DNA of 64,000 nucleotides from Bacteroidota bacterium (GCA_947479455.1 CANJZE010000017.1:1-64000); one strand, 5' to 3'; shown: positions 33,947 to 43,235, counted from the stretch's first letter. Translations and numbers: made by a program. Notes: a model not told the origin generated them from the sequence alone.

Positions 33947-35079
33947 CCTTTTTTTTGAAGGAATACAATGATAACACCTATTTAAAGCTTTGTTATCTTC
34001 TATCTGAAGAAATTTCAGGCATACAATCATTTATTTCTGAAATAAGGGAAAATCGTGATTTCCCTAGATTGTCAGAACTAATAGAAAGATACGAAAATGT
34101 GTTTTCTAAAGAGTTGATATCAAAGTATACAACTTTGAAAATCGAAAGAGTAATTAACCCACATTATTCGTTATTTCTTTCAATACCTCTGAATGCTGGT
34201 AATTCGACCTTTTTTATAAGCCTCAAAATCACAAATCCGGAATTGTTACAAATTGACGAAATCTACAATAAATCACTTAGCGGATTACTAAGACTTTATA
34301 AGAACATATTTTCTGTACTAGATAGACCTTATTACGAAATCGGTGAGGATATCTTATTGAAATATGAAAGGCTTATTGAAAATATAAACATCAAGATTAA
34401 AGAGATAAGCGCATCCTCATTCGACAAACAACAGATAGAGAAAAGGAAGCAGCTAACCAGAAGTAAAATTTTAAACCTACCACATAAGGGTTTTTATCAT
34501 ATGACACATCTTGACAATCTTGAAAGCATTACCTCTAAGGGATTATTCTCCCATAAAGAAGTTTATCAAAATGGGTTCCTAAGGGTAGACATTTCCAATT
34601 CAAAAGTTCAGGAAGAAAGAAATCGTACTGAATCTGTTTTTAATAAAAATATCCAGGAGTATGTCCCTTTATATATCAATCCTGTTAACCCAATGATGAA
34701 TTCTGAAAAGGTAAAAATGTATATTGATGATATTGTATTACTTGAAATAATCCCACACATTTTAGTCCAAAAAGAAAATACGTTATTTTCTGATGGAAAT
34801 GCTGCTCAGAAAAACACAAATTTCTATCACAATCAAAGCGATCTAGAAAAAGTAGATTGGAAATTATTACAAAAAGGAGAATGGACTTCGGGTTCTGAAA
34901 GCCACAGGATGATGTGCTCTGAAGTTCTTGTGCCCGATAAGATTGAGGTATACTACATTCAATCGCTTATTCTGAAAAGCGAAATGCAATTGAAAAAAGT
35001 ATTGCCTCTTTTCCCAAATCATAAGGGAATACAAGTAGAAATTAATTCCAAATATTTTACATCAACCCTTTTAAACTAA
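33943..35079 (+). CDS. DarT-like DNA ADP-ribosyltransferase
   Basis: A 378-aa protein. The first 180 residues are an unrecognised helical extension. From about residue 180 it follows DarT (DUF4433): GFYHMTHLDNLESITSKGLF, a basic patch, YVPLYINPVNPMM, TLFSDGNAAQKNTNFY (about 280-295) and CSEVLVPDKI, whose Glu (about 326) is in the place of the DarT catalytic Glu. Known DarT toxins modify thymine (or guanine) in single-stranded DNA, and a macrodomain antitoxin reverses it. Here the macrodomain partner follows after 4 nt. Confidence 0.8.
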   Translation: MTFFLKEYNDNTYLKLCYLLSEEISGIQSFISEIRENRDFPRLSELIERYENVFSKELISKYTTLKIERVINPHYSLFLSIPLNAGNSTFFISLKITNPELLQIDEIYNKSLSGLLRLYKNIFSVLDRPYYEIGEDILLKYERLIENINIKIKEISASSFDKQQIEKRKQLTRSKILNLPHKGFYHMTHLDNLESITSKGLFSHKEVYQNGFLRVDISNSKVQEERNRTESVFNKNIQEYVPLYINPVNPMMNSEKVKMYIDDIVLLEIIPHILVQKENTLFSDGNAAQKNTNFYHNQSDLEKVDWKLLQKGEWTSGSESHRMMCSEVLVPDKIEVYYIQSLILKSEMQLKKVLPLFPNHKGIQVEINSKYFTSTLLN

Positions 35080-35083
35080 AGAT

Positions 35084-36169
35084 ATGAGCTTGTTAAATGT
35101 CATTTCAGTTCCCACAGCCACAGGCATTAAAACTATTGAAATTCATAATACCGATATTTCTCAGTTGAAGTGGGATGTTGACCTACTTGTAATATCTGCT
35201 TACCAAAATAAATATACGCCGCAACCAAACACGGTGATACAATCGCTTCAAGATAATACGGGAATTATCATCAAAGACCTGGCGATGAAACCCTTTTTAG
35301 ATTTTAGAGAGTCCTTAAATTGCTGGATAAGCCCTAGAATAAACGACTTACATTTTAAATACATTCTATGCGTGGAAGGAATAAAATCAAACATAGCGTA
35401 TGATGGAACGAGTGAAGGAGCCATATCAAACTTATTTGCTGTATTGTCGATATTGCAATATAAAAACGTTGCTACTTCAAGTATAGCTTTACCATTACTT
35501 GGAACCGGTTACCAAAATAATTCAATAGAAATAATTCTCCCAATCTTAATTGATCAAGCAATCAAGGCTTTAAACACTAACTCCAATCTCGATACAATAT
35601 ATTTTGTCGAAGTTGATGAACGTAAGGCTAAATTAATTGACGATACAGTAAACAAATACTTAAAAAGAAGTAATGAAACACTTGAGATGGTTCTTGAAGA
35701 CCCACACATATCAAATATTTTTGATCAAATTTTGAGTAAACTAATAGTCGTAAGGGATTCAAACCCTAAAATGACTGATAATAAAACGATATCTGATATA
35801 ATCGAAAAAATAGTCACTAAGCAGCTGCGTTTCTTTGAACTTGGTATATTAAACAGGAAATTACTTGAGCTATTATTATCAGAAATGTCAAACATCAAAT
35901 CGGATAAATACATCTCTTTGTTCGATTATATAAACGACTTAAAAAACAGCAACATTGCCGATTGGATGATAACGTATCTACATACTTTGAGAGTTTTTGG
36001 AAATTTTGTTTCTCATAAAGATGATGCTAAGGAAATACCCAATCATATGGAAAAGACCGATATCATTTTTTTTGTTCATGCAATGAATAGATTTTTGGAA
36101 TTTTATTTGAACTGTAAGGGAGGTGTTACCTACAATAGACAACCTGCTACTCTTTCCTTAGTATCATAA
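35084..36169 (+). CDS. DarG-like macrodomain antitoxin with DUF4145-like tail
   Basis: A 361-aa protein. Residues 1-190 are macrodomain-like: IEIHNTDISQLKWDVDLLVIS, and the loop ALPLLGTGYQNNSIE in the ADP-ribose binding position (about 145-158). The remainder is helical, with a DUF4145-like stretch (MITYLHTLRVFGNFVSHKDD). It lies 4 nt after the DarT-like gene and probably detoxifies its product. The macrodomain is divergent from canonical DarG, and the N-terminal Asn-Ala-Ala-Asn signature is not evident. Confidence 0.7.
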   Translation: MSLLNVISVPTATGIKTIEIHNTDISQLKWDVDLLVISAYQNKYTPQPNTVIQSLQDNTGIIIKDLAMKPFLDFRESLNCWISPRINDLHFKYILCVEGIKSNIAYDGTSEGAISNLFAVLSILQYKNVATSSIALPLLGTGYQNNSIEIILPILIDQAIKALNTNSNLDTIYFVEVDERKAKLIDDTVNKYLKRSNETLEMVLEDPHISNIFDQILSKLIVVRDSNPKMTDNKTISDIIEKIVTKQLRFFELGILNRKLLELLLSEMSNIKSDKYISLFDYINDLKNSNIADWMITYLHTLRVFGNFVSHKDDAKEIPNHMEKTDIIFFVHAMNRFLEFYLNCKGGVTYNRQPATLSLVS

Positions 36170-36260
36170 CAAAATGATACGCCTTCAGATCTAGTTTAAT
36201 TGTTTATCAGTTATTACTGAACTGCCTCTCAAAATATCGTATGGCAAATGTTTTCAACTG

Positions 36261-36294
36261 CGCAAATAGGTTACGTTACACCACGCTAAATTCG
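36261..36294 (+). promoter_or_regulatory. Island promoter motif, copy 5
   Basis: CGCAAATAGGTTACG (36261-36275) is followed 17 nt after its TTA by TTCG (36291-36294, within TAAATTCG). It is the only copy on the plus strand and stands 18 nt upstream of the DUF2779 gene, in the same orientation relative to its gene as the other four copies. Confidence 0.6.
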
Positions 36295-36312
36295 CTTTAG
36301 AATAAAACTAAA

Positions 36313-37779
36313 ATGACGAAACATATACTCTCCAAATCAACCTTCATGTATGGATGCCAATGTCCAAAACGGTTGTATCTACATAAGTTTAAACCGGAGT
36401 TATGTAATCCTGAAGATGAGGGGCAACAAGCCATATTTGCTGCAGGAACCAATGTTGGATTAATAGCGCGTGATCTTTTCCCCGGAGGAGAGGATGCCTC
36501 ACCAACTGATACATACTCTTACCAGAAATCAGTAGAAAAAACAAAACAACTTATTGAAGGCGGTGCCACCGTAATTTATGAAGCGGCATTTCAGTTTGAT
36601 GCAGTACTTTGTGCGCTTGATATACTCGTTAAGAAGAAAAACAGATGGTATGCTTATGAAGTAAAGGGGAGTACCTCCGTGAAGCCCCAATATATTCAGG
36701 ACGCGTCATTACAGTATTATGTCATCACAAATTCGGGTTTAAAACTTGAGGACATTTCAATTGTGTATCTCAACAACGAATATGAGCGAGTTGGTGATTT
36801 GGATATCGTACAGTTATTCAACATAGATTCAATTCATGATCAAGTTTTGGAACAGCAATCGTTTGTGCAAGAAAAGATTGCTGAATTAAAATCGATGTTG
36901 AACAAAAAGAAAGAACCAACAACGGACATCGGTCCACACTGCTCAGACCCTTATGATTGCAATTTCAGTGAACATTGTTGGCAAGACTTCCCACGAGAAA
37001 ACAACATATTCTCATTGGCTTACGGACCTGGATGGAAACTTTACAATGACGGGTTTAAACATTTGGATGAAATACCAGAAGATTATAGTTTGTCTTCTCG
37101 TCCCGCTTTGCAGCTTAAGCATTATCGCAATGGAGAAACTCTAATTAATAAAGTTGCGATTCGTGAATTTCTAGGGGAGTTTCAATACCCACTTTATTTT
37201 TTTGATTTTGAAACTATAATGCCCTCCGTACCAGAATTCGATCATTCTCGACCGTATCAGCAATTACCTTTTCAGTTTTCATTGCACATAAAAAGAAGTG
37301 AGGATGCGGAATTAGAGCACTTCGCTTTTCTAGGGGATGGAATCAATGATCCGCGTGAGACTTTGATAAATGAGATGATTAAACTACTTGGCAAAAAAGG
37401 AAGTATTGTAGGATGGAATGCCTCATTTGAGAAAACTTGCATTAATGGACTTATTGCCAACTACCCCAAATATAAAAAGCAATTAGAATCTATAAACGAA
37501 CGTTGGGTTGATTTAATGAAGCCATTTCAAAGTCGCTGGTATTATCATCCCAATTTTGCAGGAAGTGCTTCTATCAAAAATGTGTTACCTGTGATGGTTC
37601 CTGAACTGAGTTACCAAGATCTGGATATCCAGGAAGGCGGAACCGCCAGTTTGGTCTACTCGCAACTTAAAAGTCAAACTCTTGAAGTGCAAGCAGTTGA
37701 ACGAAAACAACTTTTGGAATATTGCAAATTGGATACGCTTGCTATGGTGAGAATTTGGGAGGAGTTAAATGACTTATAA
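36313..37779 (+). CDS. DUF2779 protein with nuclease-like domains
   Basis: A 488-aa protein. The N-terminal 220 residues resemble a Cas4/Dna2-type PD-(D/E)XK nuclease: CQCPKRLYLHKF at the start, YEAAFQFDAVLCALDILVKK, then AYEVKGS with the E-x-K pair, and C-terminal cysteines (HCSDPYDCNFSEHCW) that could bind an Fe-S cluster. Residues 290-488 are DUF2779, with an RNase H/exonuclease-like start FFDFET, a GWNASFEK motif and EYCKLDTLAMVRIW, consistent with a DEDD-type exonuclease. The cellular role is unknown; the motif-type promoter links it to the other island genes. Confidence 0.8.
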   Translation: MTKHILSKSTFMYGCQCPKRLYLHKFKPELCNPEDEGQQAIFAAGTNVGLIARDLFPGGEDASPTDTYSYQKSVEKTKQLIEGGATVIYEAAFQFDAVLCALDILVKKKNRWYAYEVKGSTSVKPQYIQDASLQYYVITNSGLKLEDISIVYLNNEYERVGDLDIVQLFNIDSIHDQVLEQQSFVQEKIAELKSMLNKKKEPTTDIGPHCSDPYDCNFSEHCWQDFPRENNIFSLAYGPGWKLYNDGFKHLDEIPEDYSLSSRPALQLKHYRNGETLINKVAIREFLGEFQYPLYFFDFETIMPSVPEFDHSRPYQQLPFQFSLHIKRSEDAELEHFAFLGDGINDPRETLINEMIKLLGKKGSIVGWNASFEKTCINGLIANYPKYKKQLESINERWVDLMKPFQSRWYYHPNFAGSASIKNVLPVMVPELSYQDLDIQEGGTASLVYSQLKSQTLEVQAVERKQLLEYCKLDTLAMVRIWEELNDL

Positions 37780-37897
37780 TAAATTGCAACTTAAATCATC
37801 TTTTTGAAAAATATTATCCTTGAAATAATTTGTCACCTGTATAGATTTAATCGATAACGAATGATAGACATACAAAAGCTTAGGAACCTTGTTCTAA

Positions 37898-38107
37898 TTG
37901 GAATTTGAGCACGATATTGAATTTAGAACAGAGTTCAGTGATGTACTTCATGATCGAGAATTAAAAATGAATAATGGTTGGAGTATAAAAATGGGAAGGG
38001 GTCTGGATTATTTTCAATCGTTGGGTGGAAATTACTTCCAGATCGGAACAAATGATTTGGAATTAAGACCTTGCTTAGAAACAAGTTTTGATTTTTATAA
38101 AAGCTAA
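37898..38107 (+). pseudogene. Remnant of an MIT_C domain protein
   Basis: The frame encodes only the C-terminal part of an MIT_C (MITD1 C-terminal, phospholipase-D-like) domain: VLHDRELKMNNGWSIKMGRG, then LDYFQ and DLELRPCLETSFDFY. Its 5' end is not normal: an in-frame TAA stands right before the first TTG codon and there is no ATG or coding sequence upstream that would complete the domain (usual size about 140 residues). I read it as a decayed gene fragment. It ends next to the DUF262 gene, so a lost partner or an old rearrangement is possible. Confidence 0.55.
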
Positions 38108-38138
38108 AAAGGATTCTAGGAATTTAGAAGCAAAAATT

Positions 38139-40037
38139 ATGCAAGCAAATAAACTTTCCTTCGCGGATTTACTCAAAATCGAAGGCAACATTGAACACTA
38201 CCATATTCCGAAATATCAAAGAGAGTATGTATGGGGTAAGTATGAATGGGAGACGCTATTAAATGACATCAATGAAAACGATTTAGACTATTTTGTAGGT
38301 TCGGTTATAGTAGTTTCATATTCCGATGTTCGTCCTGGTGCTGAGAAGATTTATCAGGTAATTGATGGTCAACAACGACTGACCACTCTTACGCTTTTAT
38401 TAGCTGCGATATATTCTAAATTTCTAACCTTCAAGGATTCTTTTGATCCAGAGGATCAAGATGCGATTTCTGATTTTCAGGTCAAGCTAAACAGCATCAG
38501 AAAGAAATTGATCTTTAAAAAGACTCAGATATACAATGATGAAATTGGAGGCTTTACAGATGGTAACTATCAATGCTTCTTGAGAGTTCAACCTTCAACC
38601 CAAAACAACAATCTGGCTGATTACAAGTATATCTTTAAGGAATGTGGTTTAATTAATCGTGCAGATGTTACAAAGAATTTTGGGAATCGAAGATTTTCAA
38701 AGGCGTTTCAATTTTTTCTTCTTGAAACGCCAGATATCTTGGATGAATTGAATCAATTATTGGAGAAAATCAATCGACTTGTATTTATCCATATTGCTGT
38801 AAGCACACAATCAGATGCTTTCGTTCTTTTCGAAACGTTGAACAATCGTGGTGTAGACCTGTCTCCAATTGACATAATAAAAAACAGTTTACTGGCTGAG
38901 ATGGAAAAACAAAGGAGTCAAAACATTGATGATTCTTTTCAACGGTGGCAAGAGTTGATGGAATTGATACCAGAATTTGAAAATCAACTTCGCTTCCTAA
39001 GGCAATATTACAATGCGTTCAAAGTGAATCCAGCGATCAAACATGATAAGGTCACTAAAGCTACAAAAACAAATGTGCTTCTAGTCTATGAGCGTCTAAT
39101 AAAGAATAATGCTGAATTTGTTTTTGATGAGCTAATTGCGAAAGCCCAATTGTATAGCCAACTCATAGAAGTAACCCCTTCAAGTAGTGCTGAAATCAAC
39201 CAAAAATTGACCGAACTCAATCGGGTTGGAGCTGCTGCGTCATATACGTTGTTACTTTATTTGTTGGAAAACAAATCAAAACTTTCTTCTCCGGATGTAT
39301 TTGGCAAGACCCTTGACTTTTTAATTAAATATTATCTAAGAAGAAATGTGACTGATATTCCCAATACCAGGGACCTTGATTCCATAAACATTGAGGTTGT
39401 TGAAAAGTGTCATCAGGCAATTGGAAGAGGAGAAGCGATTTCATTTGATTTTATAAAAACGCTACATATTAATAGCAACAGATCAAAACCTGCCTCATTA
39501 GATACTTTCAAAGAATGGCTGAATGGTGCTATGTATGAAAACAACGTAGGAATGACCAGATACCTGTTGTGGAAAGTAGATAGTATCTATCATACAAGGG
39601 AATATGCTCCTGATCTTTGGAAACGAGATGATGTTAGCCAAAAATATGTTTGGACAATTGAGCACGTATTTCCAGAAGGCAAAAACATTCCTCCATCCTG
39701 GGTCAATATGATTGGCGGAGGTGACCAAACTAAAGCTGAGCAAATACAAGGAGAATGCGTTCACAAACTTGGAAATTTGACTCTTTCTGCCTACAACTCA
39801 AAATTATCTAATCGTTCTTTTCAGGATAAACGGAATCTTTCAACTAGAAGAGTAGGAACAGAGGATTTGAAAATTGGGTATTTAAATGGCTTAGGATTGA
39901 ACAAATTGAAATATGATATAGGGGCCAATTCAGAATCTTTGGCTTCTACAACGGTCTGGAACAGGGAACACATTGATGCCAGGACTGAAGCGGTGGTAAA
40001 GATATTGATTCAAATTTTCAAATTTGACAATGAATAA
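38139..40037 (+). CDS. GmrSD-type (DUF262/DUF1524) modification-dependent endonuclease
   Basis: A 632-aa protein fusing the two halves of GmrSD-like type IV restriction enzymes. DUF262 (GmrS-like, NTP-dependent) covers the N terminus: YHIPKYQREYVWGKYEWETL, YQVIDGQQRLTTLTLLLA and FETLNNRGVDLSPIDIIKN. DUF1524 (GmrD-like HNH nuclease) covers the C terminus: WTIEHVFPEGKNIPPSW, then HKLGNLTLSAYNSKLSNRSF. Such enzymes cut modified phage DNA. I took the ATG at 38139; an upstream ATG at 38088 overlaps the MIT_C remnant. Confidence 0.9.
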   Translation: MQANKLSFADLLKIEGNIEHYHIPKYQREYVWGKYEWETLLNDINENDLDYFVGSVIVVSYSDVRPGAEKIYQVIDGQQRLTTLTLLLAAIYSKFLTFKDSFDPEDQDAISDFQVKLNSIRKKLIFKKTQIYNDEIGGFTDGNYQCFLRVQPSTQNNNLADYKYIFKECGLINRADVTKNFGNRRFSKAFQFFLLETPDILDELNQLLEKINRLVFIHIAVSTQSDAFVLFETLNNRGVDLSPIDIIKNSLLAEMEKQRSQNIDDSFQRWQELMELIPEFENQLRFLRQYYNAFKVNPAIKHDKVTKATKTNVLLVYERLIKNNAEFVFDELIAKAQLYSQLIEVTPSSSAEINQKLTELNRVGAAASYTLLLYLLENKSKLSSPDVFGKTLDFLIKYYLRRNVTDIPNTRDLDSINIEVVEKCHQAIGRGEAISFDFIKTLHINSNRSKPASLDTFKEWLNGAMYENNVGMTRYLLWKVDSIYHTREYAPDLWKRDDVSQKYVWTIEHVFPEGKNIPPSWVNMIGGGDQTKAEQIQGECVHKLGNLTLSAYNSKLSNRSFQDKRNLSTRRVGTEDLKIGYLNGLGLNKLKYDIGANSESLASTTVWNREHIDARTEAVVKILIQIFKFDNE

Positions 40038-40132
40038 ATGGTATTAGATAAATACATCCTATCCGATTTTTACGGGTAATTACAAAATCTTTAGTTGACG
40101 TTTACATATAGTACCCTTTCATTTATCCATAC

Positions 40133-40594
40133 TTAGAAAAAAGGTACCATGATGTCATGTGGTGTTGCATAACCAGGCAATTCTTGTCCGATTGATTCTT
40201 CCAATGATTTTTCCTCGTCACGGACTTTACCCATAGTTTTTTGATGCCCGATATTCTTTAGTCGCGCTATTTCATCAAATGCTGCTTTTAACTGGCTCTG
40301 GGAATTCTGAATTTCAATTCGACCAGTTTCCAATTCCTTAACCAATGAATTCGTTTCCAAATTGTGCTTGGCTTCTGAATTAGATAAATTATTTTGGGAA
40401 GATTCTAATTCAGATTTGAGCTTTACAATTTCATCTTGGTCCTTTGACCCATTGATGAGAACCATTTCATAATACTGACTTGGAGGTAGCCCTGCAGCTT
40501 GTGCTTGGTTGATTAATTGTTGTTTAACAGCTGCGCTGCAGCGGAAAGTCGCATTGACTTTTGCCTCTATGGGCTTTGAATTTTTGTTGTCCAT
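40133..40594 (-). CDS. Coiled-coil protein with ribbon-helix-helix-like N terminus
   Basis: A 153-aa protein. Residues 8-50 (VNATFRCSAAVKQQLINQA, then GLPPSQYYEMVL) look like a ribbon-helix-helix DNA-binding unit as found in mobilization accessory proteins. Residues 55-120 form a coiled coil (LKSELESSQNNLSNSEAK). It ends in HDIMVPFF, distantly like the tips described elsewhere in the window. Together with the nearby excisionase-like gene it suggests leftover mobile-element functions, but no relaxase is present. Confidence 0.6.
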   Translation of the reverse strand: MDNKNSKPIEAKVNATFRCSAAVKQQLINQAQAAGLPPSQYYEMVLINGSKDQDEIVKLKSELESSQNNLSNSEAKHNLETNSLVKELETGRIEIQNSQSQLKAAFDEIARLKNIGHQKTMGKVRDEEKSLEESIGQELPGYATPHDIMVPFF

Positions 40595-40688
40595 TGATTT
40601 TTGATTTTGTTTTGAAAAAATATTTATCCTACTCCTAATGCATTATTATAAATAACCATTCCACTTACCCAATACAGCTATTATTCTA

Positions 40689-40979
40689 TTAGCTCATAAC
40701 ATTTTGTTTTAAAAATGATTCCAAACTTTTACGAGAGATTTTGGATTTTCTTCCAAACTGAGAAAATTTGAAAACGCCTTGCGATTTCATTTGAAAAAAT
40801 TTTGTTCGTCCAACCCCCAACAATTCACGAGCCTCAACAGGGCTAATCCATTCGTCGCTATTATTAACTCTACCCCCTAATGCTTCTCTTAATTTAGCAA
40901 CTTCAGTTTTAATAAAGCTTACATCAGCGGTTAGCTGGTTGTATTCATTTACTTCTAAGATTACATATTCTTTTCTCAC
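40689..40979 (-). CDS. Excisionase-type helix-turn-helix protein
   Basis: A 96-aa protein with an N-terminal helix and a C-terminal HTH_17/excisionase-type DNA-binding domain: WISPVEARELLGVGRTKFFQ, then FGRKSKISRKSLESFL. In Bacteroidota such proteins are common in integrative and mobilizable elements, where they act as excision or regulatory factors. No integrase is visible nearby, so its element may be incomplete or lie outside the window. Confidence 0.75.
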   Translation of the reverse strand: MRKEYVILEVNEYNQLTADVSFIKTEVAKLREALGGRVNNSDEWISPVEARELLGVGRTKFFQMKSQGVFKFSQFGRKSKISRKSLESFLKQNVMS

Positions 40980-41130
40980 GGCTCAAAAATAAGTGGTAGA
41001 ATTGTTATCACCACAAAAAGGTTTTCAAGCCCTCCATTGAATTTATTGATTACTCGGTGCAAAGCAGCTTGCATAAATTACATAATTGTTTGATAATTAA
41101 TGAGTAATCCGATTTATTTCAGTAACCTCA

Positions 41131-41158
41131 TTTTCAATTCATGATTGAAAAGTCCAAC
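41131..41158 (+). promoter_or_regulatory. Promoter-proximal repeat B, copy 1
   Basis: A 28-nt element (41131-41158) that matches the one at 44372-44399 in 25 of 28 positions. It holds the inverted repeat TTTCAAT-N5-ATTGAAA followed by AAGTCCAAC-like bases. It lies 50 nt upstream of the 360-aa gene. Confidence 0.5.
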
Positions 41159-41208
41159 TTTTACCATATTAAAATATCAATAAGTATGCGCCTATATTCA
41201 CCTTTCAT

Positions 41209-42291
41209 ATGAATATCCATCTTATAAAAACAGCCGAATACAGCATCGATAAGTTTACAGAAATTTACGAGTTGCTTTGTTCAAGTGATGGCCCGATTAA
41301 GTTTATCACTCATAACTGTGATTCGGATACAGATGATATGCCTTTGCTGAATATGGGGGATAAGAATTCAGTTTCCAACTTTGAAAAGGTTACTAAAAAA
41401 ATTCTTCATACATCGAACGAATCTCATCCAGCAAGCTGGCAGGAACTATTTTCCATCTGTAACTACTACCGGAATTACTTGAAGGTAGATTCGAATGATA
41501 TTGTTGTTTTACTTACCTCCCATAGAAACGAATTAAACTGGTTCAGCATTTTTGATAACGAAAAAAATGCTTTCGTTCATACAGGAGACTGGGAGCATTT
41601 TATTCAAAGCCCTCACAAATTTCCTGTGGCCTATGAAGTTGTTGCCAATATTCTTAGAATCAGCATGAACCTTTCTTGGGAAACTGAAAACCCGTGCGTA
41701 CACCGGTCACCAATCGGATGCGTGAATGATTTGTGCCAAAACAAAAAGGAGATAATTCTTAAATTACGAACCGGTGACATCTGTGGCGAATGCCTTAAAC
41801 AAATGGAATCCGAAGGGGTCGGTGAAGATATCATCAACCATGTTCTTGAAATTTTCGAAACCATCAGGAATCAAATGCTGTTCCGTATGGGGTTCACAAG
41901 AAATATTCATCCGCGTGCGGTAAAGGTCACCGACACCGGTGCGATTATTATCGGAGAAAAGAAAATAGAGTTAACTCCTATTCGCAAAGCGCTTTATATC
42001 TTTTACCTTAAACATAGAGAGGGCATCCGGTTGGTGAATCTTCAGGATTTCAAAGAAGAACTAAGGAAAATATACCTAACGATAAGACCTGGTGGGGAGG
42101 AAAACAAAATAGAGAGATTGATTTCACTTATAGATGGCACCTTCAGCACAAACAAAACGAGAATCAACAAAGAGATAAAAAAGCAACTTGGCGAACCCCT
42201 TGCCAATTTCTATTATTTGACTGGTAATCCAGGAGAAGCGTTTAGAATAAACCTTCCGGAGAATTGTATTTCTATCGATACGAAGTACTAA
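41209..42291 (+). CDS. Unknown 360-aa protein with Cys pairs
   Basis: No family is recognised. Around residues 165-205 there are several cysteines (CVHRSPIGCVNDLC, then DICGECLKQM), which could form a zinc ribbon. The last 130 residues (LTPIRKALYIFYLKHREGIR, then STNKTRINKEIKKQL) resemble a winged-helix DNA-binding region. No membrane or signal segment. It leads a run of rightward genes (vWA, deacetylase-like, exonuclease) and has repeat B upstream, so it might be their regulator. Confidence 0.6.
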   Translation: MNIHLIKTAEYSIDKFTEIYELLCSSDGPIKFITHNCDSDTDDMPLLNMGDKNSVSNFEKVTKKILHTSNESHPASWQELFSICNYYRNYLKVDSNDIVVLLTSHRNELNWFSIFDNEKNAFVHTGDWEHFIQSPHKFPVAYEVVANILRISMNLSWETENPCVHRSPIGCVNDLCQNKKEIILKLRTGDICGECLKQMESEGVGEDIINHVLEIFETIRNQMLFRMGFTRNIHPRAVKVTDTGAIIIGEKKIELTPIRKALYIFYLKHREGIRLVNLQDFKEELRKIYLTIRPGGEENKIERLISLIDGTFSTNKTRINKEIKKQLGEPLANFYYLTGNPGEAFRINLPENCISIDTKY

Positions 42292-42428
42292 TCAATATCC
42301 TTCCTTACTGAAACTGCAAGGTTGCAAAGTTCCCTTAACGGCCTCTTTGCTACGATATTTGTCGTCTTAAACCGATATACAGGTTCTGGCATTTATTAAT
42401 TCATTTTTCATCAGTAAAATCAAACATC

Positions 42429-43157
42429 ATGAGCACAAAACACCAGGTACACAACTTAATCATTCTGGACGAGAGCGGTTCCATGCAGGGCATCAAAAGA
42501 ACGATAATCGAGGGGTTCAACGAGATCGTTCAAACTATAAAGGGAATAGAAAAAGAATATCCGGAGCAGGAACATTTTATCTCATTGGTAAGCTTTAATG
42601 GTCTTGCATTAAAACCGATACATTTTTTAGAGCCAGTGAGTAGTCTTGGCATTATTGATGAAAGCAGATATAACCCAGACGCATCAACTCCCTTGTTCGA
42701 TGCGATGGGATATAGCCTTAACCGGTTGAAAGCCGAATTAGTAAATGCTATCGACTATAATGTTCTGGTTACCATTTTGACAGATGGTGAAGAGAATGCT
42801 TCAAGAGAATATGACGGAATCGCCATAAAAAAATTGATAGAAGAACTAAAACTAAATCGATGGACATTCACATATATAGGAACTGAGCATGATGTTGAGA
42901 AAGTGGCAGCTTCGTTTTCAATCACTAATACTATGACTTTCTCAAAAAGCCATGCGGCTATGAAGAGAATGTTTGAGAAAGACAAGTTTGCAAGATCGGG
43001 TTATAGCGAGAAGATTAGAAGGAAAGAAGATACCACCCATGAATTCTACGATAAGGAGAATGAAAATGAAACGAATAAGGCTACCCTAACCGGTAACCCC
43101 AAAAATTATAAAAACTGGTGGCCAAAGATTTCAGACCCTAACATCACATCATCATGA
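42429..43157 (+). CDS. Cytoplasmic vWA domain protein, paralogue of 7649-8389
   Basis: A 242-aa vWA protein with a full MIDAS site: DESGSM at residues 14-19, the TPLFDAMG Thr and ILTDGEEN. It matches the vWA protein at 7649-8389 along its whole length, including FNEIVQTIKG, the HDVEKVAASFSI segment and MFEKDKFAR, but the C-terminal tails differ. It stands between the 360-aa gene and the histone-deacetylase-like gene, with about 80 nt to the latter. Confidence 0.85.
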   Translation: MSTKHQVHNLIILDESGSMQGIKRTIIEGFNEIVQTIKGIEKEYPEQEHFISLVSFNGLALKPIHFLEPVSSLGIIDESRYNPDASTPLFDAMGYSLNRLKAELVNAIDYNVLVTILTDGEENASREYDGIAIKKLIEELKLNRWTFTYIGTEHDVEKVAASFSITNTMTFSKSHAAMKRMFEKDKFARSGYSEKIRRKEDTTHEFYDKENENETNKATLTGNPKNYKNWWPKISDPNITSS

Positions 43158-43235
43158 GATAGATGGTGAGTATTAATTCTATTCCAACATTGATAGTAAC
43201 CACAAACAATTTTAAACCCCATAAACAAATAGCCT

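Noticed and set aside
42312-42323. TGCAAGGTTGCA near 42312 as a sixth island motif
   Set aside because: The half-sites are similar but spaced by 2 nt instead of 5, and no TTYG box follows at 17 nt.
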